Shown here one piece after another: positions 1 to 8,951 of a stretch of DNA of 40,064 nt. Numbering within the stretch: position 1 is the first letter of the stretch; every line of letters starts with the position of its first letter. Under the pieces are notes generated by a model. It saw only the letters and a program-made list of their open reading frames with translations. It had not been told where the DNA came from and did not search any database. Origin of the DNA: Lachnospiraceae bacterium UBA7196. GTDB lineage: Bacteria > Bacillota > Clostridia > Lachnospirales > Lachnospiraceae. The stretch covers positions 1,575-41,638 of the forward strand of contig DKUU01000036.1 of assembly GCA_002490835.1 (NCBI GenBank). The letters run 5' to 3'. A program made the position numbers and the translations under genes.

Positions 1-23
1 CTAGCCAGCTGAGCTATCTCGCC
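1..23 (-). tRNA. tRNA, 5' part only (cut by window edge)
   Basis: On the minus strand the sequence begins GGCGAGA (acceptor arm), then TA at positions 8-9, then the GCTC D-stem and an AGCTGGCTA D-loop, a standard tRNA 5' end. The anticodon lies beyond the window edge, so the isotype cannot be assigned. It follows tRNA-Val by about 47 nt on the same strand, so the two are probably cotranscribed. Confidence 0.85.
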
Positions 24-70
24 ACATATAAAATTGAAAAACATTGGGACTCCGTTTTCGGTTTCCCGAA

Positions 71-143
71 TGGGGCCTATAGGGCTCGAACCTATGACCC
101 TCTGCTTGTAAGGCAGATGCTCTCCCAGCTGAGCTAAGACCCC
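71..143 (-). tRNA. tRNA-Val (anticodon UAC)
   Basis: A complete 73-nt cloverleaf reads on the minus strand. The acceptor GGGGTCT pairs with AGGCCCC (one G-U pair), there is a GCTC/GAGC D-stem, and the anticodon stem TCTGC/GCAGA holds the loop CTTACAA, giving anticodon UAC for valine. The T-arm contains GGTTCGAGCC. The 3' CCA is not encoded and would be added after transcription. It is first in a tRNA operon whose promoter lies about 37 bp upstream. Confidence 0.95.
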
Positions 144-179
144 ATTTACAAGCGGGTCACTCACGCAACCCGCTTTGCT

Positions 180-209
180 AGTATACAATCTATCATGACT
201 GCTTGTCAA
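180..209 (-). promoter_or_regulatory. Sigma-A promoter of the tRNA operon
   Basis: On the minus strand, TTGACA (204-209) and TATACT (180-185) are separated by 18 bp. Transcription would start near 173. A hairpin with arms AAGCGGGT/ACCCGCTT (150-157 with 168-175) lies between the start site and tRNA-Val and is a likely precursor-tRNA leader stem. Confidence 0.8.
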
Positions 210-254
210 GCGTTTTCAGAAAATTGTGTAAAAATTTCGATCCCGTCTGCGATC

Positions 255-1211
255 CTATCTGGCTCCGATCAGTTCCTCCGCCATATCAAGCAATTCATCA
301 GCGCTCAGATCCAGATCCGTCCCCATGAGATCATAGTATTTGCCATCCTTTTCCCAGCTGACGATCTTCGTCTGTAGCAGGTACGGCTCTCCGTTTTCCG
401 TCCACTCCTGCCAGCTTTGACCTGTCTGCCTCATCGTGACGGCAATGTCACGGTCAGATCCCGACACGGCAACACTATAATCGTCCCGATCGCCTTCCTC
501 CGCTGCCTCCTCCGCGTCTGCCGCCGTGTCAACCGTTTTCATAGTTGTTGCAAACCGGACAATCTCAAAATCATCCCGTTTATCGTTGGCCATATCCTCC
601 GCGGTCAGCTCATAGTCCGGCGGAACCACTTTATTGGTATGCTCGTTATACCGCAGCGTGATATCCCCGCACATCCTTGCTGCCTTCGGCTCCTTGGTAT
701 GAATGCCTGTCGCATTCTCCCCTGCCGTCTCGCTGACGATCAGGTCGATCAACTTGCCTTCTTTAAGATATCTGGCATCCATCAAAGGGACCCTGTACAC
801 CTCGCCGTTTTCTTCGCTGACAGCCACTGTGAAATCAACGTTTACGCCCTCAAACGCAAACCCATTCGCGAATTGTTCCACGCTGTCCACGCCATACCCC
901 AATTTTTTCTCTACCTTATCCATATCCCGATAGTCGGTATAGTCCGCGCCCATCCTGCTGGTGCTCACAAAGAAGTCCACGTTTCCGGCGGCGATCCCCG
1001 ATATCCCCGACACAAGCAGACACGCTGCCGCCGCTGCTGCAATGAGTTTCTTTCCGCTGAAACGTTTTACAGATGCCCTTCGTTCCTGCCCTGCCTGCTT
1101 ACAGACCGCCGCGTCAATCCTTCGTTTTAAATCCTCTGATGCCAAAATGCCTTTACTCTCGTTTTCCAAAGCGGCTTTGATCTGATTGTCAATCTCCTGT
1201 TCCCTACGCAT
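255..1211 (-). CDS. Probable membrane anti-sigma factor / sigma-linked regulator
   Basis: This 318-residue protein is encoded directly downstream of an ECF sigma factor. It has a short charged cytoplasmic N-terminus (about residues 1-50), one hydrophobic segment rich in alanine (about 54-76, KKLIAAAAAACLLVSG), and an acidic outer domain of about 240 residues. That layout (cytosolic sigma-binding tail, one helix, sensor outside) is typical of anti-sigma factors cotranscribed with ECF sigmas. No zinc-finger HxxxCxxC motif is visible, so it is not the ZAS type. The start at 1211 is chosen because AGGAGGGG lies 4 nt upstream; the frame stays open to a GTG at 1265 with no ribosome site. The role is inferred from position and topology, and the outer domain is not recognised. 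Confidence 0.6.
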   Translation of the reverse strand: MRREQEIDNQIKAALENESKGILASEDLKRRIDAAVCKQAGQERRASVKRFSGKKLIAAAAAACLLVSGISGIAAGNVDFFVSTSRMGADYTDYRDMDKVEKKLGYGVDSVEQFANGFAFEGVNVDFTVAVSEENGEVYRVPLMDARYLKEGKLIDLIVSETAGENATGIHTKEPKAARMCGDITLRYNEHTNKVVPPDYELTAEDMANDKRDDFEIVRFATTMKTVDTAADAEEAAEEGDRDDYSVAVSGSDRDIAVTMRQTGQSWQEWTENGEPYLLQTKIVSWEKDGKYYDLMGTDLDLSADELLDMAEELIGAR

Positions 1212-1296
1212 AAAACCCCTCCTCTCTCTCCGTGAAACCTTAATAATTCCGCTTCGCTCACTCACAAATATTCACAAAGATTCGGTTTCCCATTTG

Positions 1297-1878
1297 TTAT
1301 CCGTCTTTATCGCCCTGCAGTGCCGCTTTGATCCGTCGTCTGGCCGCATGCAGCCTTGATTTTACGGTTCCTTCCATAATTTGCAAAAGCTTGGCGATCT
1401 CTTTGACGGAAAAATCGTCATAATAATACAGAACAACCACCGTTCTCAGTTTCACGGGAAGCGCCCTGACTGCCGTCATGATCCTCTCAGCCTCCTCCGT
1501 TTGTATGACTCTGTCCAAAGAAGATGCTTCTTCCGCTGCCGGCATTTTTTCCGCCACGTTCTCGTCAGGGATCTCCCTTCTGCTCTTTTTTGACATGCGA
1601 TACGCCGTCCGTACAAGGATCTGCAGCATCCAAGGCTTAAATCCGCTGTCTTTTCGCAGTTCGCGGGCATGGAGCCACACTTTTACAAAAGTCTCCTGCA
1701 CCACATCCTCACTGTCCGCCAGATTGCCTGTGATCAGATATGCCGTATGGATCGCCATCTTCTTGTACTTATGATACAGTTCGTCAAAGGCTTCCCTGCT
1801 GCCCTCCCGCAGCCGCGCCGCCAGAATTTCGTCTTCCAAAGCATTGTTCTCCTCTGTCTGTTTGGTGCACCTAATCAT
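1297..1878 (-). CDS. ECF-type RNA polymerase sigma factor
   Basis: At 193 residues it has the two-domain form of group 4 (ECF) sigma factors. Region 2 lies at about residues 25-95, with the core-binding and -10 element segment NLADSEDVVQETFVKVW. Region 4 lies at about 130-187, with the helix-turn-helix VKEIAKLLQIMEGTVKSRLH and a basic tail ARRRIK. No region 1 or 3 is present. It directs RNA polymerase to a stress or envelope regulon. Its probable anti-sigma partner starts 85 nt after its stop. The ATG at 1878 has no strong Shine-Dalgarno sequence. Of the 206 bp up to argS, the part next to this gene has TGAACC about 30 nt before the ATG, loosely like an ECF -35 box (autoregulation possible, not proven). 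Confidence 0.9.
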   Translation of the reverse strand: MIRCTKQTEENNALEDEILAARLREGSREAFDELYHKYKKMAIHTAYLITGNLADSEDVVQETFVKVWLHARELRKDSGFKPWMLQILVRTAYRMSKKSRREIPDENVAEKMPAAEEASSLDRVIQTEEAERIMTAVRALPVKLRTVVVLYYYDDFSVKEIAKLLQIMEGTVKSRLHAARRRIKAALQGDKDG

Positions 1879-2084
1879 AAGAGCCGGCAGACATATTTTA
1901 GGTTCATGTTATCAAAAATTTTCTTTTATGATTCCGCCGCATAAACCACCTCAGGATGTTTCCCCTTTCTCCCGCGTTTCCCGTCAAAAGCAGAGAAGGG
2001 ACAAATCCTTCGCTCCGCGCAAAATGATTTATCCCTCATACTTTTCATAAATGCAATGTCAATGAAAAATCGCCACCCTGCCCG

Positions 2085-3875
2085 CTACATCCTCTCCGGA
2101 GCAGAAAAACCGAGCAGGTCAATGCAGGTCTCCAGCACCTCTTGGGTCAATGCAAGCACCGCGATCCAACCCGCCTTCTTCTGCTCATCCTCCTCCGTGA
2201 GGATCTTGGTCTCATGGTAAAAATGGTTAAAGGCGTTTGCCAGATCATAAATATAGGCGCAAATCTTATGGGGAGCCGTCTCCTCGCAGGCCGCCTCCAA
2301 AACAGCGTTGCACTTGGTCAGTTCCAGCATCAGACTCTTTTCTGACACGCTTGTCGCCTCTTGAATGACTGCGTCAGTCAATTTCCCGCCCTGTTCTTCA
2401 TACTTGGCCAAAATTGACTTGATCCGTACTATCGTGTAAAGGATGTAAGGACCGGTGTCTCCCTCAAAGGAAGTAAAGCGGTCCATATCGAAAATATAGT
2501 CCTTGGCTGCTTGGTTGGAAAGGTCGCCGTACTTAATCGCCGCCAGTCCGACGATACGGGCGGTCTCCGCCGCCTGCGCCTCGTCCACCTGATAGCCCTT
2601 TTCCCCCGCATTCTCATGAATCTTGCGAATCATCTCCTCATTGATCTCTCGAATCAGGTTCTCTAAGCGCATCACGCCGCCCTCTCTCGTCTTAAAGGGC
2701 TTGCCGTCGCTGCCGTTCATGGTGCCGTTTCCAATGTGAATGAGTTTCGTATCGTCATTGACCAATCCGGTCTTCCTAGCGCAGCGGAATACCTGTTCGA
2801 AATGAAGGCTCTGCCGCTTGTCCGTCACATAAATCATTTTATCCGGATTGTATTTCTCCATACGCTCCATGATCGTTGCCAGATCGGTAGTGCTGTACAA
2901 CGCCGCGCCGTCCGATTTCAAAATAATGCAGGGCGGCATTTCCTTGGAATCGCTCTCCTCCTTCACATCCACCACCAGCGCACCGTCGCTCTCATAGGCA
3001 AAACCGTCGGCCTTCATCCTCTCCACCATGCCGGGAATCAGGTCGTGGACATCGGACTCGCCTTTCCAAAGGTCAAAATCTACATCCAGATTCGTGTAAT
3101 TTTTCTTCAGATCCACGATCGACACAGCCATGATATGTTTCCAAATCGCACGATAGCCGCGCTCGCCGTCCTGAAGCCTGTGCGTGGCATCCAGCGCCTC
3201 CGCTTTATAGGCATCGTCCTCCTTTGCCTTCGCGCTCGCCGTCGGATAGATTTCTTCCAGTTCGGATATGGTAAAAGGCGCTTCCGCCGGGTATTCGCCC
3301 TCGTAGGCTTCGTCAAAATACGGCAGTTCGGGCTGTCTTTTCTTTAACTCGGTGATGATGAGACCCATCTGCAGCCCCCAGTCTCCCAGATGCACGTCGC
3401 CGATCACGTCATGCCCGGCATAACGGCAGATCCTCTTAATGCTCTCACCGATGATTGCCGGCCGCAAATGCCCCACATGAAGCGGTTTTGCCACATTTGC
3501 CCCACCATAGTCTATGATAATCGTTTCTGGATTGACCGGCATAGTCAATCCAAATTTCTCCGTCTCACGCATCTCGTTCAAATACGCTGTCACAAAGCCC
3601 TCTTTCAGTTTCAGATTCAGGAAACCGGGCGCCACCGCGCTCACTTCCCCGAAAACCTCGCTGTCCGCAAGCTTTTCTGCTACCTCCTGCGCAATCATCA
3701 GGGGCGCCTTATGATATTTCTTTGCGCCTGCCATCGCGCCGTTGCACTGGTATTCGCACAGGTCGGGTCTGTTGGAAAGCGTTACCTTGCCAAGTTCCCC
3801 GTCATAGCCTGCCGCCTCAAACGCCTTTTGCATCTCCTCTGAGATCTGATCTAATAGTTTCTGCATACTTTTCAA
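2085..3875 (-). CDS. argS: Arginyl-tRNA synthetase
   Basis: The enzyme charges tRNA-Arg with arginine using ATP, a class I synthetase of the cytosol. Visible signs are the N-terminal Add-1-like domain (about 1-110), the HIGH motif as HVGHLRPAI just after AKPL, the catalytic-core segment HLGDWGLQMGL, the degenerate KMSKS region with FKTREGG, and the all-alpha anticodon-binding domain at the end. At 596 aa it is a normal family length. Start choice: AGGAGG is followed after 5 nt by TTG (3875). The nearest ATG, three codons on at 3866, would be 14 nt from the ribosome site, so TTG is favoured, with ATG the alternative. queH ends 11 nt upstream, so the two form an operon. Confidence 0.95.
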   Translation of the reverse strand: MKSMQKLLDQISEEMQKAFEAAGYDGELGKVTLSNRPDLCEYQCNGAMAGAKKYHKAPLMIAQEVAEKLADSEVFGEVSAVAPGFLNLKLKEGFVTAYLNEMRETEKFGLTMPVNPETIIIDYGGANVAKPLHVGHLRPAIIGESIKRICRYAGHDVIGDVHLGDWGLQMGLIITELKKRQPELPYFDEAYEGEYPAEAPFTISELEEIYPTASAKAKEDDAYKAEALDATHRLQDGERGYRAIWKHIMAVSIVDLKKNYTNLDVDFDLWKGESDVHDLIPGMVERMKADGFAYESDGALVVDVKEESDSKEMPPCIILKSDGAALYSTTDLATIMERMEKYNPDKMIYVTDKRQSLHFEQVFRCARKTGLVNDDTKLIHIGNGTMNGSDGKPFKTREGGVMRLENLIREINEEMIRKIHENAGEKGYQVDEAQAAETARIVGLAAIKYGDLSNQAAKDYIFDMDRFTSFEGDTGPYILYTIVRIKSILAKYEEQGGKLTDAVIQEATSVSEKSLMLELTKCNAVLEAACEETAPHKICAYIYDLANAFNHFYHETKILTEEDEQKKAGWIAVLALTQEVLETCIDLLGFSAPERM

Positions 3876-3886
3876 TCTGTCCTCCT

Positions 3887-4585
3887 TTATGTTTGTTTCT
3901 GCCTCTCCCGCTCCGCCTGAGAATACACGCACCCGCAGTAATCCTGCCGATAGAGGTCATATTCCTTTGACAGTTCGATCGACCGCTTGTAGCCGTCCTT
4001 CTTCTTAAAATCAGAGGGCAACCACGCCACACCCAATTCTGCTGCCAGCTTTTCCCCAATCTCGTTGAGTTTGGCGGCATTTTTCAAAGGGCTGATGGAA
4101 AGAGTGGTGGTAAAATAATCATATCCGCCCGCCTTGGCCTGTTTCGCCGTCTCCCTAAGGCGCAGCTCGTAACAGGCAAAGCAGCGCTCGCCGCCCTCGG
4201 GACACTGTTCCAGTCCCTTTGCCATCTCATAGAAGCGCGCGGGGTCATAATCACCCTCGATTACCTCAATAGGATACGCCATTCCCACCGCAGTCAATCT
4301 GTTTCCGCCGCGACCTGTATTGACCTGTATAGTCAACTGCTCGTTATACGCCGCGATCAGCCTTTTTTGCTCCGCCACCCGTTTACGGTACTCCTCATCT
4401 TCCGTGATGTTCGGATTGAAATAAAAGACCGTGATGCGAAAAAACTTCCGCAAATACTCCAGCACATAACTGCTGCAGGGCGCGCAGCAGCTGTGCAGAA
4501 AGAGCGTCGGTGCATCTATCCCTGCCGCGCTGATCTTTTCTATGATTTTATCCAGTTCTTTCTGATAATTTCTGACTGCGTTCAT
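3887..4585 (-). CDS. queH: Epoxyqueuosine reductase QueH
   Basis: QueH reduces epoxyqueuosine to queuosine in the wobble base of GUN-anticodon tRNAs and is the non-cobalamin replacement for QueG. The 232-aa protein carries the family cysteine pairs: HSCCAPCSSYVLEYL near residue 31, then CPEGGERCFACYELRLRETA mid-protein, and DYCGCVYS near the C-terminus. These bind the iron-sulfur cluster and associated metal in the family. The segment YDYFTTTLSISPLKN is also typical. It is the first gene of an operon with argS, joining a tRNA-modification gene to a tRNA-charging gene. The ATG has no strong ribosome binding site and no in-frame alternative is better. Confidence 0.93.
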   Translation of the reverse strand: MNAVRNYQKELDKIIEKISAAGIDAPTLFLHSCCAPCSSYVLEYLRKFFRITVFYFNPNITEDEEYRKRVAEQKRLIAAYNEQLTIQVNTGRGGNRLTAVGMAYPIEVIEGDYDPARFYEMAKGLEQCPEGGERCFACYELRLRETAKQAKAGGYDYFTTTLSISPLKNAAKLNEIGEKLAAELGVAWLPSDFKKKDGYKRSIELSKEYDLYRQDYCGCVYSQAERERQKQT

Positions 4586-4651
4586 ATCTTATAAGCTTAC
4601 CAGAAAACCGCCTATAATTCAACTGCCGCAATCCTGCCGCCATGTTGTGTC

Positions 4652-4729
4652 ATGTATGTTGAACCAGAGAAAACACGCACGACGGGGTGCTGAAAGAACA
4701 CCGCCACATAGTACTATGTATGTTGAACC
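4652..4729. repeat. 14-bp direct repeat pair upstream of the XRE gene
   Basis: ATGTATGTTGAACC occurs at 4652-4665 and again exactly at 4716-4729, 64 bp apart. Both copies lie upstream of the candidate promoter at 4749-4776, in the 307-bp gap between queH and the XRE gene. They may be protein-binding sites. The rest of this gap shows no gene; two overlapping plus-strand open frames (4647-4880 and 4687-4896) have no ribosome site and look spurious. Confidence 0.55.
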
Positions 4730-4748
4730 CGCATCAACACTTTGTCGA

Positions 4749-4776
4749 TTGCCTAATTCTCACAATTTGTTATACT
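4749..4776 (+). promoter_or_regulatory. Candidate promoter of the XRE regulator
   Basis: TTGCCT (4749-4754) and TATACT (4771-4776) are separated by 16 bp. The start site would be near 4783, giving a leader of about 110 nt before the ATG at 4893. The -10 box is strong and the -35 box moderate. Confidence 0.5.
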
Positions 4777-4892
4777 ACTATTACACAAGGTGCATACAGA
4801 AAAGATTCAAACAATCCGCCATATATCAAACAGCACAGCCCATCTTTATTAATAAAAAGGGATGTGGCTCTATCTTATAAGGAGACGTTACC

Positions 4893-5774
4893 ATGAATCA
4901 GGAAATGACACAGCTCGAAATCGGAAAAAGAATCGCGGAATGCCGCAGGGAACGGAAACTGACGCAGGAAGAACTGGCAAACCGCGTGGGCGTTACCGCC
5001 CAGGCCCTAAGTCAATACGAGAGGGGTCTCAGATACCCGGATGTCGGTATTTTGGCATCTTTATGCCAAGTGCTGAATGCAGGCGCGGACTATCTGCTGG
5101 GTCTGGAAGATAAGAAAATGACGGAGTTTGACGATCCGCAGATTCAAAATGAGATCTGGTGGAATCTGCGCCATTCTCTTGACCCTTTGGCAATCGAATT
5201 TGGGGAAGAAATCGTTGCGGCGTATATCGATAATAAATTTGTAAAAACAGCCTATGATCTGAGACTGCGTCTTTCCACAGAAGGAATCCTGATGCCCATC
5301 GTAAAACTGCGCGACTGGATTCAGTTAAAGCCCAGAGAATATATCATCACCGCTTACGACAATGTTCTCTATCATGAAGTCATTGCCAATGACCAGCCCA
5401 TCAGCGTGGAATCTATGTTTGAAAAACTGGAAGCCGTCGTCAGAACGCATTATGGCGAAATCCTCAATGTAGATCTGATCAAGGATCTGACGGACAACCT
5501 GCGCACCAACCGCAGCGCGCTGATCGACGGCATCGTTCCTGAAAAAGTGCCCTACGGTCAGATACTTACTGTGTGCCGGGCTCTTTTAAAAAGAGGCGAC
5601 TCCATGAAATATTTCCCGAAAATCATCGAGGGGCTGGGAGAAGCCGCCCGCCTCGGCACGTTTCAAACGGATGCGGAGATTGTTGTTTATGTGGCAAATC
5701 TCATAGAGAGACAGGAAAACAAATGGGTATGGTTACACGGTTCCCCGCCTCGCGATCGACGCGATATCAATTAG
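4893..5774 (+). CDS. XRE-family helix-turn-helix transcriptional regulator
   Basis: The N-terminal 65 residues form a Cro/C1-type DNA-binding domain, with LTQEELANRVGVTAQALSQY as the helix-turn-helix and the following YERGLRYPDVGILASLCQVL segment. The remaining about 225 residues (from about 75 on) are a helical, acidic-basic mixed domain not recognised as a known ligand domain. AAGGAG sits 8 nt before the ATG. The last about 14 residues are unusual (GSPPRDRRDIN at the end) because the gene runs 42 bp into the 3' end of convergent carB; the original stop may have been lost. The binding site is unknown; the 14-bp direct repeats upstream are candidate operators. Confidence 0.85.
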   Translation: MNQEMTQLEIGKRIAECRRERKLTQEELANRVGVTAQALSQYERGLRYPDVGILASLCQVLNAGADYLLGLEDKKMTEFDDPQIQNEIWWNLRHSLDPLAIEFGEEIVAAYIDNKFVKTAYDLRLRLSTEGILMPIVKLRDWIQLKPREYIITAYDNVLYHEVIANDQPISVESMFEKLEAVVRTHYGEILNVDLIKDLTDNLRTNRSALIDGIVPEKVPYGQILTVCRALLKRGDSMKYFPKIIEGLGEAARLGTFQTDAEIVVYVANLIERQENKWVWLHGSPPRDRRDIN

Positions 5775-8700
5775 CGTCATTTCTTCCTGTGTCTCCGCAT
5801 TTTCCAGACTGGTCACCAGCGCCGTCGCCGTGTCCATGGCGGTGATACAGTTTACGCCCGTCTCAATGGAAGTCCTGCGGATCAAAAAACCGTCTCTGCT
5901 CTTATCCCGCCCCTGTGTGGGGGTGTCGATGACCAGATCGATCCGGTGTCCAAGGATCAGATCCATCACGGTCGGGGATTCTTGCGATATCTTATTGACC
6001 TTTCTGGCCTTCACGCCCGCTTCATTTAACGCCGCCGCCGTACTTCTGGTAGCGTAGATAATGTAACCCAGCTTTTCAAAGCGCTTCGCCACCTCGATCG
6101 CCTCGCCCTTGTCGGCGTCTTTCACCGTAATGATCATCTGTTTATGCTTGGGGAGGCTCACGCCCGCACCGAGAAACGCCTTATAGAGCGCTTCGTTAAA
6201 GGTCTTTGCGATCCCAAGGCATTCGCCTGTCGATTTCATTTCCGGCCCCAGACTGATCTCCGCGCCGCGGATTTTTTCAAAGGAGAAGACCGGCATCTTG
6301 ACGGCAAAGTAATCCGCCGCCGGCTGCAGTCCCGGCTCATATCCGAGATCGCGAATCTTTTTCCCGATAATGACCTCCGTCGCCAGATCTACGATCGGAA
6401 TGCCCGTCACTTTACTGATATAAGGCACGGTACGGGAGGAACGGGGATTGACCTCGATCACATAGACCTCGTCGCCCATGGCGATAAACTGGATGTTAAT
6501 GAGGCCGATGACATGGAGGGCCTTTGCCAGCCTTCTCGAATACTCGGCAATGGTCTCCTTCACCTTTTCGCTGACCGTGGGTGCGGGGTAGACGGAAATA
6601 CTGTCGCCGGAATGTACGCCCGTGCGTTCGATATGTTCCATGATACCGGGTATCAGAATATCCGTGCCGTCACAGACCGCATCTACCTCAAGTTCCTTGC
6701 CCTGCAAATATTTATCCACCAAAATCGGGTGATCCTGCTCGTAACGGTTGATCACCGCCATAAACTCCTCGATTTCCTGATCGGAGATGGCAATCTGCAT
6801 CCCCTGTCCGCCCAGCACGTAGGAAGGACGAACCAGCACGGGATAGCCCAGCCTGTTTGCCACGGCTTTCGCTTCCTCCGCCGTGTAGACCGTACCGCCT
6901 GCGGCTCTCGGTATCTCCGTCTCCTCTAAAATCTGATCAAAAAGCTCCCTGTCCTCAGCGGCATCCACATCCTCCGCCTTTGTTCCAAGGATGGGAACGC
7001 CCATCTTCATCAGGCTTTCCGTCAGCTTGATTGCTGTCTGCCCGCCAAACTGCACCACCGCGCCGTCGGGCTTCTCCACATTAACGATATTCTCCACATC
7101 CTCCGGCGTCAGCGGCTCAAAATAGAGCTTGTCCGCGATGTCAAAGTCCGTGCTCACCGTCTCGGGATTGTTGTTGATGATAATGGTCTCATAACCTTCT
7201 CTGGCAAACGCCCACGTCGCGTGCACGGAGCAGTAGTCGAACTCGATGCCCTGCCCGATACGGATCGGCCCGGAACCAAGCACCAGCACCTTCTTTTTCG
7301 GATGGCTCTCCTCCACCTCCGTCTCCGAACCGAACACGGAATAATAGTAAGGCGTGCTGGCCGCGAACTCCGCCGCGCAGGTGTCTACCATCTTAAATGC
7401 CGCTACAATGCCGTTTAAATAACGCATGTTCTTTATTTCTTCTTCGGTCTTCCCGGTCAGCCTCGCAATCACATTGTCGGGAAACTCGATGCGCTTCGCC
7501 TCTTTTAGCAGTTCCACTGTCAGGGGTTCCTTTTCCAGTCTTTCCTCCATCTCCGTTAAAATGGCGATCTTATCAATAAACCAGCGATCTACCATGGTGA
7601 TCCGGTGGATCGTGTCGTAATCGATCCCCTTGCGGATGGCCTCAGCAATGATGTAGATGCGCTGGTCGTCCACGATCTCCATGCGCTCTAACAGTTCCTC
7701 CGCCGAAAGTTCGGAGAAATCATAGCTGCGCAGGCAGTCCACGTGCTGCTCCAGCGAGCGGATAGCCTTCATTAACGCGCCCTCAAAGTTATTGCCGATG
7801 CTCATGACCTCGCCTGTGGCCTTCATCTGGGTGGTGAGTGTGCGTTTTGCCGTAATAAATTTATCGAAAGGAAGTCTCGGTATCTTCACCACGCAGTAGT
7901 CGAGCGCGGGCTCAAAGCTGGCGTAAGTCTTGCCTGTGATGGCATTTTTGATCTCATCCAGCGTATAGCCGAGCGCGATCTTTGCCGCCACTTTGGCGAT
8001 CGGGTAACCCGTCGCCTTACTCGCCAGCGCGGAAGAACGGCTCACACGGGGATTGACCTCGATCACGCAATATTCAAAACTGGTGGGATGAAGGGCAAAC
8101 TGCACATTACAGCCGCCTGTAATCTCCAGCTCGTTGATAATATTGAGGGCGGAACTGCGCAGCATCTGGTATTCCTTGTCCCCCAGCGTCTGAGACGGCG
8201 CGACCACGATGCTGTCGCCCGTGTGCACGCCCACAGGGTCGATGTTTTCCATATTACAGACAGTGATGCAATTGCCCGCGCTGTCGCGCATGACCTCGTA
8301 CTCGATTTCCTTCCAGCCCGCGATACAGCGCTCCACCAGCACCTGTCCCACACGGGAAAGGCGCAGGCCGTTGGCCAGAATTTCTTCCAACTGCATTTGA
8401 TCGTGGGCGATGCCGCCGCCCGAACCGCCCAGCGTGTAAGCGGGGCGCAGCACCACAGGATAGCCGATCTTTTTGGCAAAGGCCACGCCGTCCTCGATAT
8501 TTTCCACGACAAGAGAGGGCGCGCAGGGCTCCCCGATCTTTTCCATGGTCTCCTTAAATTCCAGACGGTCCTCCGCCTTGCGGATGGTCTTGGCCGTAGT
8601 GCCAAGGAGCGTAACGCCGTGCGCCGCAAGAAAGCCCGATTCATCCAGCTCCATGCCCAGATTCAATCCCGCCTGTCCGCCCATATTGGGGAGCAGGGAA

Positions 8701-8951
8701 TCGGGCTTTTCTTTTATAATAATCTGCTCTAACACCTTCGTCGTCAGCGGCTCGATATACACCTTGTCCGCGATATCGCCGTCCGTCATGATGGTGGCCG
8801 GGTTGGAATTTACTAAAATGACCTCCATGCCCTCCTCTTTCAAGGAACGGCAGGCCTGCGTCCCCGCGTAGTCAAACTCCGCCGCCTGCCCGATCACAAT
8901 CGGGCCCGAACCTATCACTAACACTCTTTTTACGTTTGGATTTTTAGGCAT
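5733..8951 (-). CDS. carB: Carbamoyl-phosphate synthase large subunit
   Basis: CarB makes carbamoyl phosphate from bicarbonate, ammonia (passed from CarA) and two ATP, feeding pyrimidine and arginine synthesis. It is full length at 1072 aa and has the internal duplication: ATP-grasp half 1 opens with RVLVIGSGPIVIGQAAEFDY, and half 2 with VLVLGSGPIRIGQGIEFDY at about residue 555. The glycine-rich ATP-grasp loops are VVLRPAYTLGGSGGGIA and VLVRPSYVLGGQGMQIA. The C-terminal allosteric domain (about 930-1072) has the MGS-like fold segment IIYATRSTAAALNEAGV. The start overlaps the carA stop by 8 nt (ATGCCTAA), so translation is coupled. The 3' end overlaps the convergent XRE gene. Confidence 0.98.
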   Translation of the reverse strand: MPKNPNVKRVLVIGSGPIVIGQAAEFDYAGTQACRSLKEEGMEVILVNSNPATIMTDGDIADKVYIEPLTTKVLEQIIIKEKPDSLLPNMGGQAGLNLGMELDESGFLAAHGVTLLGTTAKTIRKAEDRLEFKETMEKIGEPCAPSLVVENIEDGVAFAKKIGYPVVLRPAYTLGGSGGGIAHDQMQLEEILANGLRLSRVGQVLVERCIAGWKEIEYEVMRDSAGNCITVCNMENIDPVGVHTGDSIVVAPSQTLGDKEYQMLRSSALNIINELEITGGCNVQFALHPTSFEYCVIEVNPRVSRSSALASKATGYPIAKVAAKIALGYTLDEIKNAITGKTYASFEPALDYCVVKIPRLPFDKFITAKRTLTTQMKATGEVMSIGNNFEGALMKAIRSLEQHVDCLRSYDFSELSAEELLERMEIVDDQRIYIIAEAIRKGIDYDTIHRITMVDRWFIDKIAILTEMEERLEKEPLTVELLKEAKRIEFPDNVIARLTGKTEEEIKNMRYLNGIVAAFKMVDTCAAEFAASTPYYYSVFGSETEVEESHPKKKVLVLGSGPIRIGQGIEFDYCSVHATWAFAREGYETIIINNNPETVSTDFDIADKLYFEPLTPEDVENIVNVEKPDGAVVQFGGQTAIKLTESLMKMGVPILGTKAEDVDAAEDRELFDQILEETEIPRAAGGTVYTAEEAKAVANRLGYPVLVRPSYVLGGQGMQIAISDQEIEEFMAVINRYEQDHPILVDKYLQGKELEVDAVCDGTDILIPGIMEHIERTGVHSGDSISVYPAPTVSEKVKETIAEYSRRLAKALHVIGLINIQFIAMGDEVYVIEVNPRSSRTVPYISKVTGIPIVDLATEVIIGKKIRDLGYEPGLQPAADYFAVKMPVFSFEKIRGAEISLGPEMKSTGECLGIAKTFNEALYKAFLGAGVSLPKHKQMIITVKDADKGEAIEVAKRFEKLGYIIYATRSTAAALNEAGVKARKVNKISQESPTVMDLILGHRIDLVIDTPTQGRDKSRDGFLIRRTSIETGVNCITAMDTATALVTSLENAETQEEMTLIDIASIARRGTV

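Noticed and set aside
417..1130. Plus-strand open frame of 237 residues opposite the anti-sigma gene
   Set aside because: It is antisense to a well-supported gene, with no ribosome site and an implausible composition rich in Arg, His and Cys.
4647..4896. Two overlapping plus-strand frames before the XRE gene
   Set aside because: No ribosome binding site, they cover the promoter and direct repeats, and the composition is not protein-like.
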